Below, piece after piece: positions 15,334 to 22,679 of a DNA stretch of 34,969 bases. The position numbers and the translations under genes are program-made. The notes beneath the pieces were generated by a model. The model did not search any database, had not been told where the DNA came from, and worked only from the letters and a program-made list of their open reading frames with translations. This stretch comes from Marinobacter sp. GTDB lineage: Bacteria; Pseudomonadota; Gammaproteobacteria; Pseudomonadales; Oleiphilaceae. The stretch is taken from contig JAKDUK010000026.1 in NCBI GenBank assembly GCA_030457765.1, positions 1 to 34,969 of the forward strand. The letters are read 5' to 3'. Every line of letters begins with the position of its first letter. The stretch's first letter is position 1.

Positions 15334-16458
15334 ATGGAAACTTACGATCTGATTATCGCAGGAGCTGGTCCGGCAGGGTCTACCCTTGCCAAAGCTCTTG
15401 AAGGCAGCGGCAAGCGCGTGCTGCTAATTGACAAACAAGACTTTCCTCGCGATAAAACCTGCGCAGGATGGGTGACGCCCGCGGTAATGGAGACCCTGAA
15501 CATTGATCTTTCAAAGTACGGCAAGGGCCGCACACTTCAACCTATTCGCCGCTTCCGGATCGGCATGATGGGGCAACCGGCGGTAGAGAATGACCACGGC
15601 CGCGTGGTGAGTTACGGCATCCGACGCTGTGAGTTTGATGATTACCTGCTGAACCTTACAGACACGCCGAAACAACTTGGTACTCCCATCAAAAGCATTA
15701 CCCGACAAGATGGCAGCTGGCAGATCAACAATACTTGGTCCGCACCGCTGCTGGTAGGCGCAGGCGGACACTTCTGCCCGGTTGCCAAGCTAATTGGCGA
15801 GGGCCCGGGAAGTCACGAAACCACAGTGGTGGCCAAGGAAGTAGAGTTCGAAATGAGCGACGAACAGGCAAACAACTGCCAAGCACAAGGAGATACACCA
15901 GAACTCTGGTTCTGCCGGGACCTAAAAGGCTACGCCTGGGTCTTTCGCAAGGGTAAATACCTGAACGTGGGCCTGGGGAGAGAGGATAACCATAAGCTGA
16001 CCGCGCATCTGCAGGATTTTGTGGAAACCATGAAAACCTCCGGACGCCTCCCTGCAGACCTGCCCAGCCGTTTCAAAGGGCATGCCTATTTGCTCTACGA
16101 TCACGCAGAGCGGCCACTGGTAGACGATGGACTTGTATTGATTGGCGACGCCGCGGGGCTTGCTTACAGCCAAAGCGGGGAGGGCATTCGCCCGGCCATT
16201 GAATCGGCATTATTGGCGGCCGATGTCATTCGGCGGGCGCCAGACTTTTCTGCTAAATATTTGCAGACATACGGCGATGCCATTGCCGCTCGTTTTGGCC
16301 ACCGCGACTCCATAACAGAAGAGGGTTTTCAAGTACCAGGCTGGATCAAAATGCCTCTGGCGAGCACATTAATGCGCTCACACTGGTTTACCCGCAAAGT
16401 GGTGACTGAAAAATGGTTTTTGCACCAGGATGTGGCCCCCTTGGCAGCAAACTCGTAG
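15334..16458 (+). CDS. geranylgeranyl-reductase-like FAD-dependent oxidoreductase
   Basis: A 374-residue flavoprotein of the GGR/ChlP family (para-hydroxybenzoate hydroxylase fold). The N-terminal dinucleotide motif is GAGPAG (10-15). The motif CAGWVTP (43-49) corresponds to the Cys-containing loop near the flavin in this family, and the second FAD motif is LIGDAAGLAYSQSGEGIRPA (269-288). Members reduce isoprenoid double bonds, though many bacterial homologues are unassigned. The ribosome binding site GAGGTG begins in the stop region of the upstream cfa-type gene, 11 bases away, so the two are one operon. A lipid substrate is therefore plausible, but this is inference from position. There is no signal peptide. 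Confidence 0.8.
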   Translation: METYDLIIAGAGPAGSTLAKALEGSGKRVLLIDKQDFPRDKTCAGWVTPAVMETLNIDLSKYGKGRTLQPIRRFRIGMMGQPAVENDHGRVVSYGIRRCEFDDYLLNLTDTPKQLGTPIKSITRQDGSWQINNTWSAPLLVGAGGHFCPVAKLIGEGPGSHETTVVAKEVEFEMSDEQANNCQAQGDTPELWFCRDLKGYAWVFRKGKYLNVGLGREDNHKLTAHLQDFVETMKTSGRLPADLPSRFKGHAYLLYDHAERPLVDDGLVLIGDAAGLAYSQSGEGIRPAIESALLAADVIRRAPDFSAKYLQTYGDAIAARFGHRDSITEEGFQVPGWIKMPLASTLMRSHWFTRKVVTEKWFLHQDVAPLAANS

Positions 16459-16493
16459 CGAAGGACAAGGTATACTGATAATGCCGTACAGAT

Positions 16494-16518
16494 AAAAAAA
16501 TAGCGGCCAACTGGCCGC
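16494..16518 (-). terminator. intrinsic terminator of the Dps gene
   Basis: GCGGCC (16503-16508) and GGCCGC (16513-16518) flank a 4-base loop. On the minus strand the stem is followed by TATTTTTTT. It lies 23 bases beyond the Dps stop codon. In the plus direction the hairpin could also serve the convergent flavoprotein gene, but there is no T-run on that side. Confidence 0.85.
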
Positions 16519-16540
16519 CATATACGTTTCTTTACCGGAC

Positions 16541-17014
16541 TTATTGACCCAGGTAACTGCGATACATCCAAACAGTTTTTTCCTGCTGGGATATGTAGTC
16601 GCTCATCAAAGCTACCGTGCCTTCGTCCTCAGCATCGCCCGCAAGGCTCAACAATTCCCGCTGCTTGCCAATGAGTTTGGCAAAGCTATCAAGAATATTT
16701 TCCATGGCCTGCTTTCCATCAGAAACATCTTTCTGCTCTGGCACTTCCGAACGCTCGATATAGGAACTGTATGCGTGGGCTGGACGGTGCCCCAGTGTCA
16801 GAACACGCTCAGCCACGTCATCAATCTTGAGCAGCAGATCGTCATACAACTCTTCAAATTTCACATGAAGCTCAAAGAAGTTGTCGCCCTTGATGTTCCA
16901 GTGATATCCGCGCACGTTCATATAAAAAATCTGGTAGTTGGATAGAAGATCGTTAAGAGAGTCGGCCAGTTTCACTGTTTTTTCGGTATCCAGACCAATA
17001 AAATTCTTACCCAT
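16541..17014 (-). CDS. dps: Dps family ferritin-like DNA-protection / iron-storage protein
   Basis: A 157-residue protein that assembles into a 12-subunit shell, oxidises Fe(II) with peroxide and limits hydroxyl radical formation. The ferroxidase ligands are H38, H50, D65 and E69, with exactly the spacing of E. coli Dps (H51, H63, D78, E82). The N-terminal tail is short (start MGKNFIG) and not very basic, so DNA binding is less certain than iron storage. AAGGAG lies 7 bases before the ATG. It is flanked by its own terminator and by a 135-base upstream gap, so it is probably monocistronic. I did not find a clear OxyR or stationary-phase promoter. Confidence 0.93.
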   Translation of the reverse strand: MGKNFIGLDTEKTVKLADSLNDLLSNYQIFYMNVRGYHWNIKGDNFFELHVKFEELYDDLLLKIDDVAERVLTLGHRPAHAYSSYIERSEVPEQKDVSDGKQAMENILDSFAKLIGKQRELLSLAGDAEDEGTVALMSDYISQQEKTVWMYRSYLGQ

Positions 17015-17149
17015 TACATGACTCCTTCGTGGCTGTTAAATCAATACTGACATTACTTTAGTCCAGACTCTGTATATCCGTGAAGTTTAGTTATCCAATC
17101 CTGGTCATAGCGCGAATTAATCGATCTTAAGGAAAACACCCTAAACTGA

Positions 17150-18595
17150 CTATACACCCGGCCCGCAATCTGTGCAGCCTTCCTCTGGAGCCGGCCCGAT
17201 ATTGAGATTCCGGTTAAGATCCTTCAAAGCGGTTCTCAAACCTTCTTCAATAACCGGGTGATAAAACGGCATTTCCAACATCTCACTGACGGTTAGCCGT
17301 CGCTGTACAGACCAAGCTAATAGGTGGGCGATGTGTTCAGCCGCCGGGCCAAACATCTCGGCACCCATGAACAACCCGCTGCCCTGCTCACCGTAAACCC
17401 TCAACAACCCGCTATTTTTACCCAGTACCCGGCTGCGCCCCTGGTCTTCAAACGACACCTCACCCACGGCAAAGCACCCGGCGCAATGCTTATCCACCTC
17501 ATCAATCGTAAGCCCGACACTCGCTATTTGAGGGTCGGTAAAAACGACTGCCAGGGGAGCACTCCTTTTGCCCGCCATAACTTCCGGGTAAGACGCAGCA
17601 TTGTTGCCAGCGATTCGGCCCTCGTCTGCGGCCTCGTGCAAAAGTGGTACATCGTTGTTGGCATCGCCGGCAATGAAGATATGGCTCTGCCCGCAGCGCA
17701 ACGTGTGCGGGTTAAACACTGGCATACTTTTTTCGTCCAACTCAATGTCCGCATTCTGTATATCCAGGCCGTCGACATTGGGCCGGCGCCCCGTAGCCGC
17801 CAGCAAATACTCAAACACTTCGGTTTTCTCGTCGCCAGCGTCACCATCGATAAACGTAATGGCAACTCCGCCGTCAACCCGCTCCACCCGCTTCACATCG
17901 CCGTCAGGGTCAAGCGGAAACTCTTCATTAAAACGCTTGAGCGCGTACTCACGAATACTATCGTCGCGAATTGGGCCCACAGCACCGCCTACACCAAACA
18001 TCCGCACCCGCACACCAAGTCGACTAAGTGCCTGCCCCAACTCTAAACCAATGACCCCAGGCCCAAAGACCACAACCGATTCAGGGAGGTCCTGCCAATC
18101 AAACATATCGTCGTTAACAACTAATCGGTCTTTGGCGTCTTTTAAAAATCCGGGGATATTCGGGCGGGAACCAGTGGCGATAATAATCCGCTGGGCATGA
18201 ATTTCAGTTTTGCTGTCAATAACCAGACAGTTAGGGCCGGTAAAACGAGCATGCCCCATCATACGATGCTCTTCCGGAAACTTCTCCACGGAGCGGATCA
18301 CCGAGCCCACAAACCGATCACGCTCAGCGCGCACCCGTTCCATTACCCGCTTTCCATCCACGGATATGCCACCGGCAGATACCCCGAATAATTCCCCCTG
18401 GGCCATCTGGTACGCATTATCTGCAGCCGCAATTAATAACTTGCTGGGCATACAGCCCACTCTGGCACAGGTGGTGCCGAACTGATCACCTTCAACCAGC
18501 ACAACGTTATCGGTGACCTTTCGTGCTCGCTGATAGGCCACCATACCTGCCGTTCCTGCACCGATAATGGCTACGTCAACCTCGCGCTTATCCAT
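17150..18595 (-). CDS. dihydrolipoamide dehydrogenase family flavoenzyme (Lpd3-like)
   Basis: A 481-residue pyridine-nucleotide disulfide oxidoreductase. FAD motif GAGTAG (12-17); redox-active disulfide C43-ARVG-C48; NAD-binding motif in VVVFGPGVIGLELG; C-terminal active-site base H446 with E451 (HPVIEE, replacing the usual HPTxSE). These support a working dihydrolipoamide dehydrogenase or a close relative. It is not next to 2-oxo-acid dehydrogenase or glycine-cleavage genes, so its partner complex is unknown. The C-terminus ends in CTDCGPGV, a CxxC tail not usual in the family. The ATG at 18595 has GGAG 8 bases upstream; an open frame extends 63 codons further but overlaps the DAHP synthase gene and is rejected. 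Mercuric or soluble transhydrogenase activity is a less likely alternative. Confidence 0.82.
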   Translation of the reverse strand: MDKREVDVAIIGAGTAGMVAYQRARKVTDNVVLVEGDQFGTTCARVGCMPSKLLIAAADNAYQMAQGELFGVSAGGISVDGKRVMERVRAERDRFVGSVIRSVEKFPEEHRMMGHARFTGPNCLVIDSKTEIHAQRIIIATGSRPNIPGFLKDAKDRLVVNDDMFDWQDLPESVVVFGPGVIGLELGQALSRLGVRVRMFGVGGAVGPIRDDSIREYALKRFNEEFPLDPDGDVKRVERVDGGVAITFIDGDAGDEKTEVFEYLLAATGRRPNVDGLDIQNADIELDEKSMPVFNPHTLRCGQSHIFIAGDANNDVPLLHEAADEGRIAGNNAASYPEVMAGKRSAPLAVVFTDPQIASVGLTIDEVDKHCAGCFAVGEVSFEDQGRSRVLGKNSGLLRVYGEQGSGLFMGAEMFGPAAEHIAHLLAWSVQRRLTVSEMLEMPFYHPVIEEGLRTALKDLNRNLNIGPAPEEGCTDCGPGV

Positions 18596-18616
18596 AAAAC
18601 AGTCTCCAGAGCGGTG

Positions 18617-18632
18617 TTCCCGCAAACGGGAA
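18617..18632 (-). repeat. short hairpin between DAHP synthase and lpd-like genes
   Basis: TTCCCG-CAAA-CGGGAA forms a stable 6-base stem with a tetraloop in the 70-base gap. No T-run follows on the minus strand, so read-through from the DAHP synthase gene into the flavoenzyme gene is possible. Confidence 0.4.
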
Positions 18633-18665
18633 TTTGGGTGATACGTAAAAACCAACCCCGGTTCT

Positions 18666-19718
18666 TTAAAGCGAGCGAAGCAGACGCTCTGTCTGTTCCC
18701 AGCCCAAACACGGGTCGGTAATAGAACAACCGTAGCGCAGATCGGCGCCGTCGTCTTGTCGACCTGCCTCAAGAAAGCTCTCAAGCATCAGCCCGCGAAT
18801 GCCAGCGCTACCTGCACGCTTCTGGCGCATTACCTCGCGGGCTACATCGATTTGTCGCTCAGCCTGCTTGCAGGCATTGTCGTGGCTGCAGTCCACCATG
18901 ATCCCGGCGCAGAGCGCTGCGCCAGACAGGCCCTGCGCGGCGTGCTGAATACTCACTTCATCGTAGTTGGTTATGCCCCGACCACCACGCAGTACCAAAT
19001 GCGTGTCCGGATTGCCCTGAGTACTGATCATAACCGGCGTGCCATGGCTGGAGACACCCAAGTGATGATGCGGATGGGCACTCGATTTCATGGCGTTGAT
19101 AGCAACACCAATTCCGCCGTCTGTGCCGTTTTTGAACCCGGTGGGCATAGGCAGGCCACTGGCCATTTCCCGATGGATCTGAGATTCCGTGGTGCGGGCG
19201 CCAATGGCTGTCCAGCTCACCAGATCACCAAGGTAATCCATGGCGAAGGGGCTCAAAGCTTCGGTCGCCAAAGGCAGCCCCATTTCAGCCAAATTCAACA
19301 GTAACCGGCGCGAGCGCAGCAGACCTTCATTAAGGTCGCCGCTTCCTGTGCGTTCAGGATCGTACAGCAAACCCTTCCAGCCAACGGTCGTTCTTGGCTT
19401 TTCCAGGTAAGCGCGCATCACAATAAGAAACCGGTCGCTAACCGCGCCTGCCAGTGTCTTAAGCTTTTCGCCGTACTCCAATGCTGCAACCTCGTCATGA
19501 ATAGAGCAAGGCCCAACCACTAGGAGTGTGCGGTTATCTGCACCGTGCAGAATGCTTCGAACCGCTTCTCGATGCTTATCTATTTGCCTGATGAGCACCT
19601 CATCGACAGGCAAGCGTGCCCGCAATTCAGCCGGCGTTGGCAGTGCGGTTTCCTGCCGGTGCGTGACCGCAGAGCTAATCATCTGGTGTTCTCCGGCTGC
19701 TGTTAAAGGCATGTTCAT
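18666..19718 (-). CDS. 3-deoxy-7-phosphoheptulonate (DAHP) synthase, class I (AroF/AroG/AroH family)
   Basis: Condenses phosphoenolpyruvate and erythrose 4-phosphate, the first step of aromatic amino acid synthesis. The protein has 350 residues, the length of E. coli AroG. Visible motifs are GPCSIHD (69-75) with metal-ligand C71, KPRTTVGWKG (107-116), and DCSHDNACK and ESFLEAGRQ in the C-terminal half. The ATG at 19718 is chosen because GGGA lies 8 bases upstream; the longer open frame would start with TTG inside the terminator T-run. Upstream lie an intrinsic terminator and an aromatic-rich leader peptide, so expression is very likely controlled by attenuation. Which amino acid inhibits the enzyme itself cannot be read with confidence, so no isozyme letter is given. 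Confidence 0.95.
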   Translation of the reverse strand: MNMPLTAAGEHQMISSAVTHRQETALPTPAELRARLPVDEVLIRQIDKHREAVRSILHGADNRTLLVVGPCSIHDEVAALEYGEKLKTLAGAVSDRFLIVMRAYLEKPRTTVGWKGLLYDPERTGSGDLNEGLLRSRRLLLNLAEMGLPLATEALSPFAMDYLGDLVSWTAIGARTTESQIHREMASGLPMPTGFKNGTDGGIGVAINAMKSSAHPHHHLGVSSHGTPVMISTQGNPDTHLVLRGGRGITNYDEVSIQHAAQGLSGAALCAGIMVDCSHDNACKQAERQIDVAREVMRQKRAGSAGIRGLMLESFLEAGRQDDGADLRYGCSITDPCLGWEQTERLLRSL

Positions 19719-19749
19719 ATCTGTGTTCCCGTTTCCCTGCGTCAGAATC

Positions 19750-19784
19750 AAAAAAGCCCCGGCTGGGCTACCAGTCGGGGCTTT
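19750..19784 (-). terminator. attenuator terminator upstream of DAHP synthase
   Basis: On the minus strand, AAAGCCCC (19784-19777) pairs with GGGGCTTT (19760-19753). An inner stem CTGG/CCAG is separated by one mismatch, and a run of six T follows. It ends 31 bases before the DAHP synthase ATG and 65 bases after the leader peptide stop. It is therefore positioned to stop transcription before the gene, not to end another gene. Confidence 0.88.
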
Positions 19785-19795
19785 CTGAGTCCGAC

Positions 19796-19822
19796 GGCAG
19801 CCTGGTTTTTCGCCGGGCTGCC
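19796..19822 (-). promoter_or_regulatory. upstream hairpin of the attenuator
   Basis: GGCAGCC (19822-19816) pairs with GGCTGCC (19802-19796), extended inwards by about three further pairs, with an A-rich loop. Its 3' arm overlaps the pivot segment GCCGTCGG (19798-19791). That segment can pair instead with CCGACGGC in leader codons 20-22 (19930-19923), or, through GTCGG, with CCGAC in the 5' arm of the terminator. Mutually exclusive pairings of this kind are expected of an attenuator; the folding has not been computed. Confidence 0.6.
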
Positions 19823-19849
19823 ATCCTCGTTGTTCATTTAGTGAAGATG

Positions 19850-19987
19850 TTATGGGCGGCCCTGGCGCTGGCTAAAATAAAAGCCATAACCAAACCACCA
19901 ACCAAACACAACAGCGATTGCCGCCGTCGGCTTCTGGCCGAAAGCTTGCAGAACATTCAATTGACAGATCGCTTGTGTCGTCTTCAT
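19850..19987 (-). CDS. aromatic-rich leader peptide of the DAHP synthase attenuator
   Basis: A 45-codon frame, ATG at 19987 and TAA at 19852-19850. Residues 28-38 read FGWWFGYGFYF: four Phe, two Trp and two Tyr among 11, the rest Gly. The peptide continues SQRQGRP and stops. A hairpin and then a terminator follow before the DAHP synthase start. This is the classical layout of amino-acid attenuation (trp, pheA, his leaders): a ribosome slowed at these codons (19906-19874) would change downstream RNA folding. Here all three aromatic amino acids appear together, matching the three end products of the pathway the enzyme feeds. No Shine-Dalgarno sequence precedes the ATG; a good promoter would start transcription at about the ATG itself, so translation may be leaderless. 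The frame is below the size most gene finders report. Confidence 0.85.
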   Translation of the reverse strand: MKTTQAICQLNVLQAFGQKPTAAIAVVFGWWFGYGFYFSQRQGRP

Positions 19988-19994
19988 GCTTATT

Positions 19995-20024
19995 AATATA
20001 TACCCCGGGTTTTCAACTTGGCAA
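19995..20024 (-). promoter_or_regulatory. putative sigma-70 promoter of the leader / DAHP synthase unit
   Basis: On the minus strand TTGCCA (20024-20019) and TATATT (20000-19995) are separated by 18 bases. A start 6-8 bases after the -10 box falls at 19989-19987, essentially on the leader ATG. Confidence 0.5.
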
Positions 20025-20083
20025 CCCGTAAACCGGACTTTTTACCAAACAGCCTGGATTTTCAAATAAAAAGGAAGCCAGAA

Positions 20084-20875
20084 ATGACACTGAACCTACG
20101 GAAAAACACCGTTTCGTTCTTCTTTTTTGTGCTCGTAATGGCACTCACCTCAGGTACCGGTTCTGCCCACGCTGAATCCCGAGCTTATCAACTTAACAAC
20201 CGGTCAGGCGCCGATGTAGCTGGCCAAATAAAAGAACTGTACGAAGGCGAGTCTGTTTCAATAACCGCCCGAGGGCAGCAGCTAGTGGTTCGCAGTAACC
20301 CGCAACTGCTCGACGAAATCGGCACCTTGATTAAAACCTTGGACGTAGCCCAGGCCCAGCTTCGGATCACCGTAAGATCTATGGAAGATATCGGCGGCAA
20401 GCGCTCTGGCGCAGGCGCCACCACCACACGTAACAACGTAGGCGTAACTGTGGAGCGCCGTGTAACGAGCACCGCTGGCTCCAAAGAGCGAAGCCTCATG
20501 GTGATGGATGGGCAGTCTGCCCACATCACCTCGGGCCAGGTGCGAACACTGCCCTTTGCGGTACGTGGTGGCAGGAATCCAGCGGCCATTTTTGAGCAGG
20601 TAGAAACCCGCAGTGGGTTTGTTGTCAGCCCACAGGTTATTTCAGATCGTGCCATTGAGCTGAACATCACGTCTTTTGAGGCAGACCCCGCAGAACTCGA
20701 CGGGTACGAGACTCAAGCGCTGGTTACAAGTCGCAGAGTCGAACCCGGTCAATGGGTGTCTCTGGGCAGCACGTCAACTCAATCAACCCGTAAACAGTCA
20801 GGCATTGCTTACAGCGTTAAGAGCAGCCAGTCGGATAACCGGAGCTTCGAGGTCAAAGTCGAGATTGTGCACTGA
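20084..20875 (+). CDS. exported protein with secretin N-domain-like (NolW/T3SS-short) region
   Basis: A 263-residue exported protein. The signal peptide has a strongly hydrophobic core (VSFFFFVLVMALTS) and probably ends SAHA before ESRAYQL. After it, residues about 34-85 (YQLNNRSGADVAGQIKELY ... VVRSNPQLLDEIGTLIKTLD) have the pattern of the short secretin N-domain that helps assemble outer-membrane secretin rings. The remainder is beta-rich and resembles part of a secretin without the membrane gate. No type II secretion or pilus genes lie nearby, so it is an orphan. AAGGAAG lies 6 bases before the ATG at 20084; the upstream TTG in the same frame has no ribosome binding site. It is divergent from the attenuator promoter. 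The function is not established. Confidence 0.7.
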   Translation: MTLNLRKNTVSFFFFVLVMALTSGTGSAHAESRAYQLNNRSGADVAGQIKELYEGESVSITARGQQLVVRSNPQLLDEIGTLIKTLDVAQAQLRITVRSMEDIGGKRSGAGATTTRNNVGVTVERRVTSTAGSKERSLMVMDGQSAHITSGQVRTLPFAVRGGRNPAAIFEQVETRSGFVVSPQVISDRAIELNITSFEADPAELDGYETQALVTSRRVEPGQWVSLGSTSTQSTRKQSGIAYSVKSSQSDNRSFEVKVEIVH

Positions 20876-20878
20876 GCT

Positions 20879-21391
20879 TTATGCTCTGGTACAAATAAGC
20901 ACGCTCTTGGCTTCGTTGATTTTGGCTGCCAGGTAATCACTCCCGCCCCTATCTGGGTGTAATTTCTGTATCAGGCGCCGGTGAGCCATCACAATGTCTT
21001 CTTTTGAACAAACAGACGTCAGCCCCAGTATTTCGCAGGCCTCACGTTCTGTCATGCCCTTGCCTTGAGCAGGATCAGCTCCACCATGCCCGGAATTCGG
21101 CCCCTCGCCGCTGCCCGATCCTACATTGTCTTTGCCAGAAAAAAGGCGATTCAGCGCCGGGAAAAAACGGGCAAGCTCCGGCAGTTTGCGCAACAGAGGA
21201 ATAAATGCAGCGATAGCAGCCGTCAGCACATGCACTCTGCCGGTTAAAACCATCACTAATAACAGTACACCACCGGTAATAAGAACGAGCTTCCAGGTTG
21301 CAGCTTTTTTATTTTCCGCCGACAATCTGCCCCATTGTTTTAGAATCACAAAGACGATTGCCGCCAGCACGATTCCTAATATCCAATGCAT
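20879..21391 (-). CDS. membrane-anchored J-domain protein
   Basis: A 170-residue protein with two hydrophobic segments at the N-terminus (about 3-17 and 33-50) and probably a third amphipathic one (55-68). A Gly/Ser-rich linker (90-112) leads to a C-terminal J domain (about 113-170) with the HPD motif at 145-147 in KLHPDRGGSDYLAAKINEAK. J domains stimulate DnaK-type Hsp70 ATPase; the layout resembles the Tim14/Pam18-like bacterial group. The client or partner is unknown. The ATG at 21391 is preferred because AAGGGATC lies upstream; an open frame extends 13 codons further. It meets the neighbouring gene tail to tail with only 3 bases between the stops, and no terminator is visible. Confidence 0.85.
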   Translation of the reverse strand: MHWILGIVLAAIVFVILKQWGRLSAENKKAATWKLVLITGGVLLLVMVLTGRVHVLTAAIAAFIPLLRKLPELARFFPALNRLFSGKDNVGSGSGEGPNSGHGGADPAQGKGMTEREACEILGLTSVCSKEDIVMAHRRLIQKLHPDRGGSDYLAAKINEAKSVLICTRA

Positions 21392-21460
21392 GATTGATCC
21401 CTTACTGCTAAAAGATCGTAAGTCTGGCACTCAATGTAACAACAATGCTAGCCATAAATA

Positions 21461-21499
21461 CCTACAACACGGTGACAACTGCACCCCAAATTTTGTAGG
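21461..21499. repeat. separated inverted repeat CCTACAA-N25-TTGTAGG
   Basis: Two perfect 7-base arms lie in the 172-base divergent gap between the J-domain gene and the efflux operon. The arm centres are 32 bases apart, near three helical turns. An efflux regulator could bind here, but no regulator gene is adjacent and chance is possible. Confidence 0.3.
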
Positions 21500-21563
21500 A
21501 TGCTATGTTTTGTCGTGAACTCATCACTCTCGCATCCAAATATAGATCTCCAGGACCTGAACT

Positions 21564-22679
21564 ATGCGCACTGCTTCCCGCTTCCTGATCGCAATTATTT
21601 TCCTTGGCGTGGTGCTTGGCGGCATCTTCGGCTACAAGTTTTACCAGTTTGGCCAGATGGAAGAGCAGCTGTCCAAACCTCAGCCGCCTGCGGAAATTTC
21701 AGCCACCAAGGCCCGCACGGAAAGCTGGACACCTTCTATTAAGGCGGTGGGCAGCATAAAGGCCATCAACGGCATCGAGGTAGCCAACGAGGTTCCTGGT
21801 GTTATTGCGAGCATTAACTTCGAATCTGGCGACACCGTCAAAAAAGGCGACATACTCATTCGCCTGAACACCGCAATTGACGAAGCTGCCGTGCGCACTC
21901 GCAAGGCAGAAGCACACTTGGCGGAGCAGGAGTTCAAGCGTATATCTGACCTGCTGCCAAAACGTGCGGTATCCCAGTCCCAATATGACGAATCCAAGGC
22001 GAATTACGATGCCGCCAAGGCCCGGGTAAATGAGGCAGAGGCGCAATTAAGCAAGAAAGTCATCCGGGCACCTTTTGACGGTACTCTGGGCATCCGCATG
22101 GTGGATCAAGGCGCGTACATCGCTACGGGCACACCTATTGTTGAAGTGAACATGCTCGATCCGATCTATGTGGACTACACCCTGTCGGAAAAAAACCTGA
22201 CGAACGTTTCCAGCGGCTATTCCGTAATCGCAACCGTTGCTGCCGTTCCAGACCAGCAGTTTGAAGGCAAGGTTAGCGCCATCAACACCTCTATTAACCC
22301 GGAGACCCGCACCGTGCGGGTTCGCGCCACTCTGGACAACCCGGACAACCTGCTGCGGCCTGGCATGTTTGCAACCATCCGCACCAGGCAACCTGAAGAC
22401 GATGAAGTGGTTACCGTCCCTCGCACCGCGATTTCCTATAATACCTATGGCGATTACGTCTTTACTGTAGAAGAAAACGACGAGGGCGATCTGGTGGTCA
22501 ATCGCAGGTCCGTGGAGACAGGCGAGACAAGAGACCCTCGGGTTGCTATCACCTCTGGCCTGGAAGCAGGCGAACAAGTGGTTTCCAAAGGATTGCTGAG
22601 GCTCCGTGCCGGCCAAACGGTCGAGATTCAGGATAACGACAAGGACGATGAAGAGCAGCCGCAGGAGGCATCTGAGTAA
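21564..22679 (+). CDS. RND efflux periplasmic adaptor (membrane fusion protein)
   Basis: A 371-residue HlyD/AcrA-type adaptor that links the inner-membrane RND pump to an outer-membrane channel. The N-terminus has a hydrophobic signal anchor (about 5-26). The lipoyl half-motif region (GSIKAINGIEVANEVPGVI) and its return after the coiled-coil hairpin (IRAPFDGTLGIRMVDQGAYI) are clear, with the heptad-rich hairpin between (about 110-165). The C-terminal barrel and membrane-proximal domains follow, and the end is acidic (DNDKDDEEQPQEASE). No lipobox is present, unlike AcrA and MexA. AGGA lies 9 bases before the ATG. Its stop overlaps the start of the permease gene by one base (TAATG). Confidence 0.92.
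   Translation: MRTASRFLIAIIFLGVVLGGIFGYKFYQFGQMEEQLSKPQPPAEISATKARTESWTPSIKAVGSIKAINGIEVANEVPGVIASINFESGDTVKKGDILIRLNTAIDEAAVRTRKAEAHLAEQEFKRISDLLPKRAVSQSQYDESKANYDAAKARVNEAEAQLSKKVIRAPFDGTLGIRMVDQGAYIATGTPIVEVNMLDPIYVDYTLSEKNLTNVSSGYSVIATVAAVPDQQFEGKVSAINTSINPETRTVRVRATLDNPDNLLRPGMFATIRTRQPEDDEVVTVPRTAISYNTYGDYVFTVEENDEGDLVVNRRSVETGETRDPRVAITSGLEAGEQVVSKGLLRLRAGQTVEIQDNDKDDEEQPQEASE

Noticed and set aside
18596..18784. 63-codon N-terminal extension of the Lpd-like frame
   Set aside because: It overlaps the DAHP synthase gene, has no ribosome binding site, and the family start (MDKREVDVAIIGAG) with GGAG upstream fits position 18595.
19719..19751. Upstream TTG start for DAHP synthase
   Set aside because: It lies inside the T-run of the attenuator terminator; ATG at 19718 has a ribosome binding site and gives the normal 350 residues.
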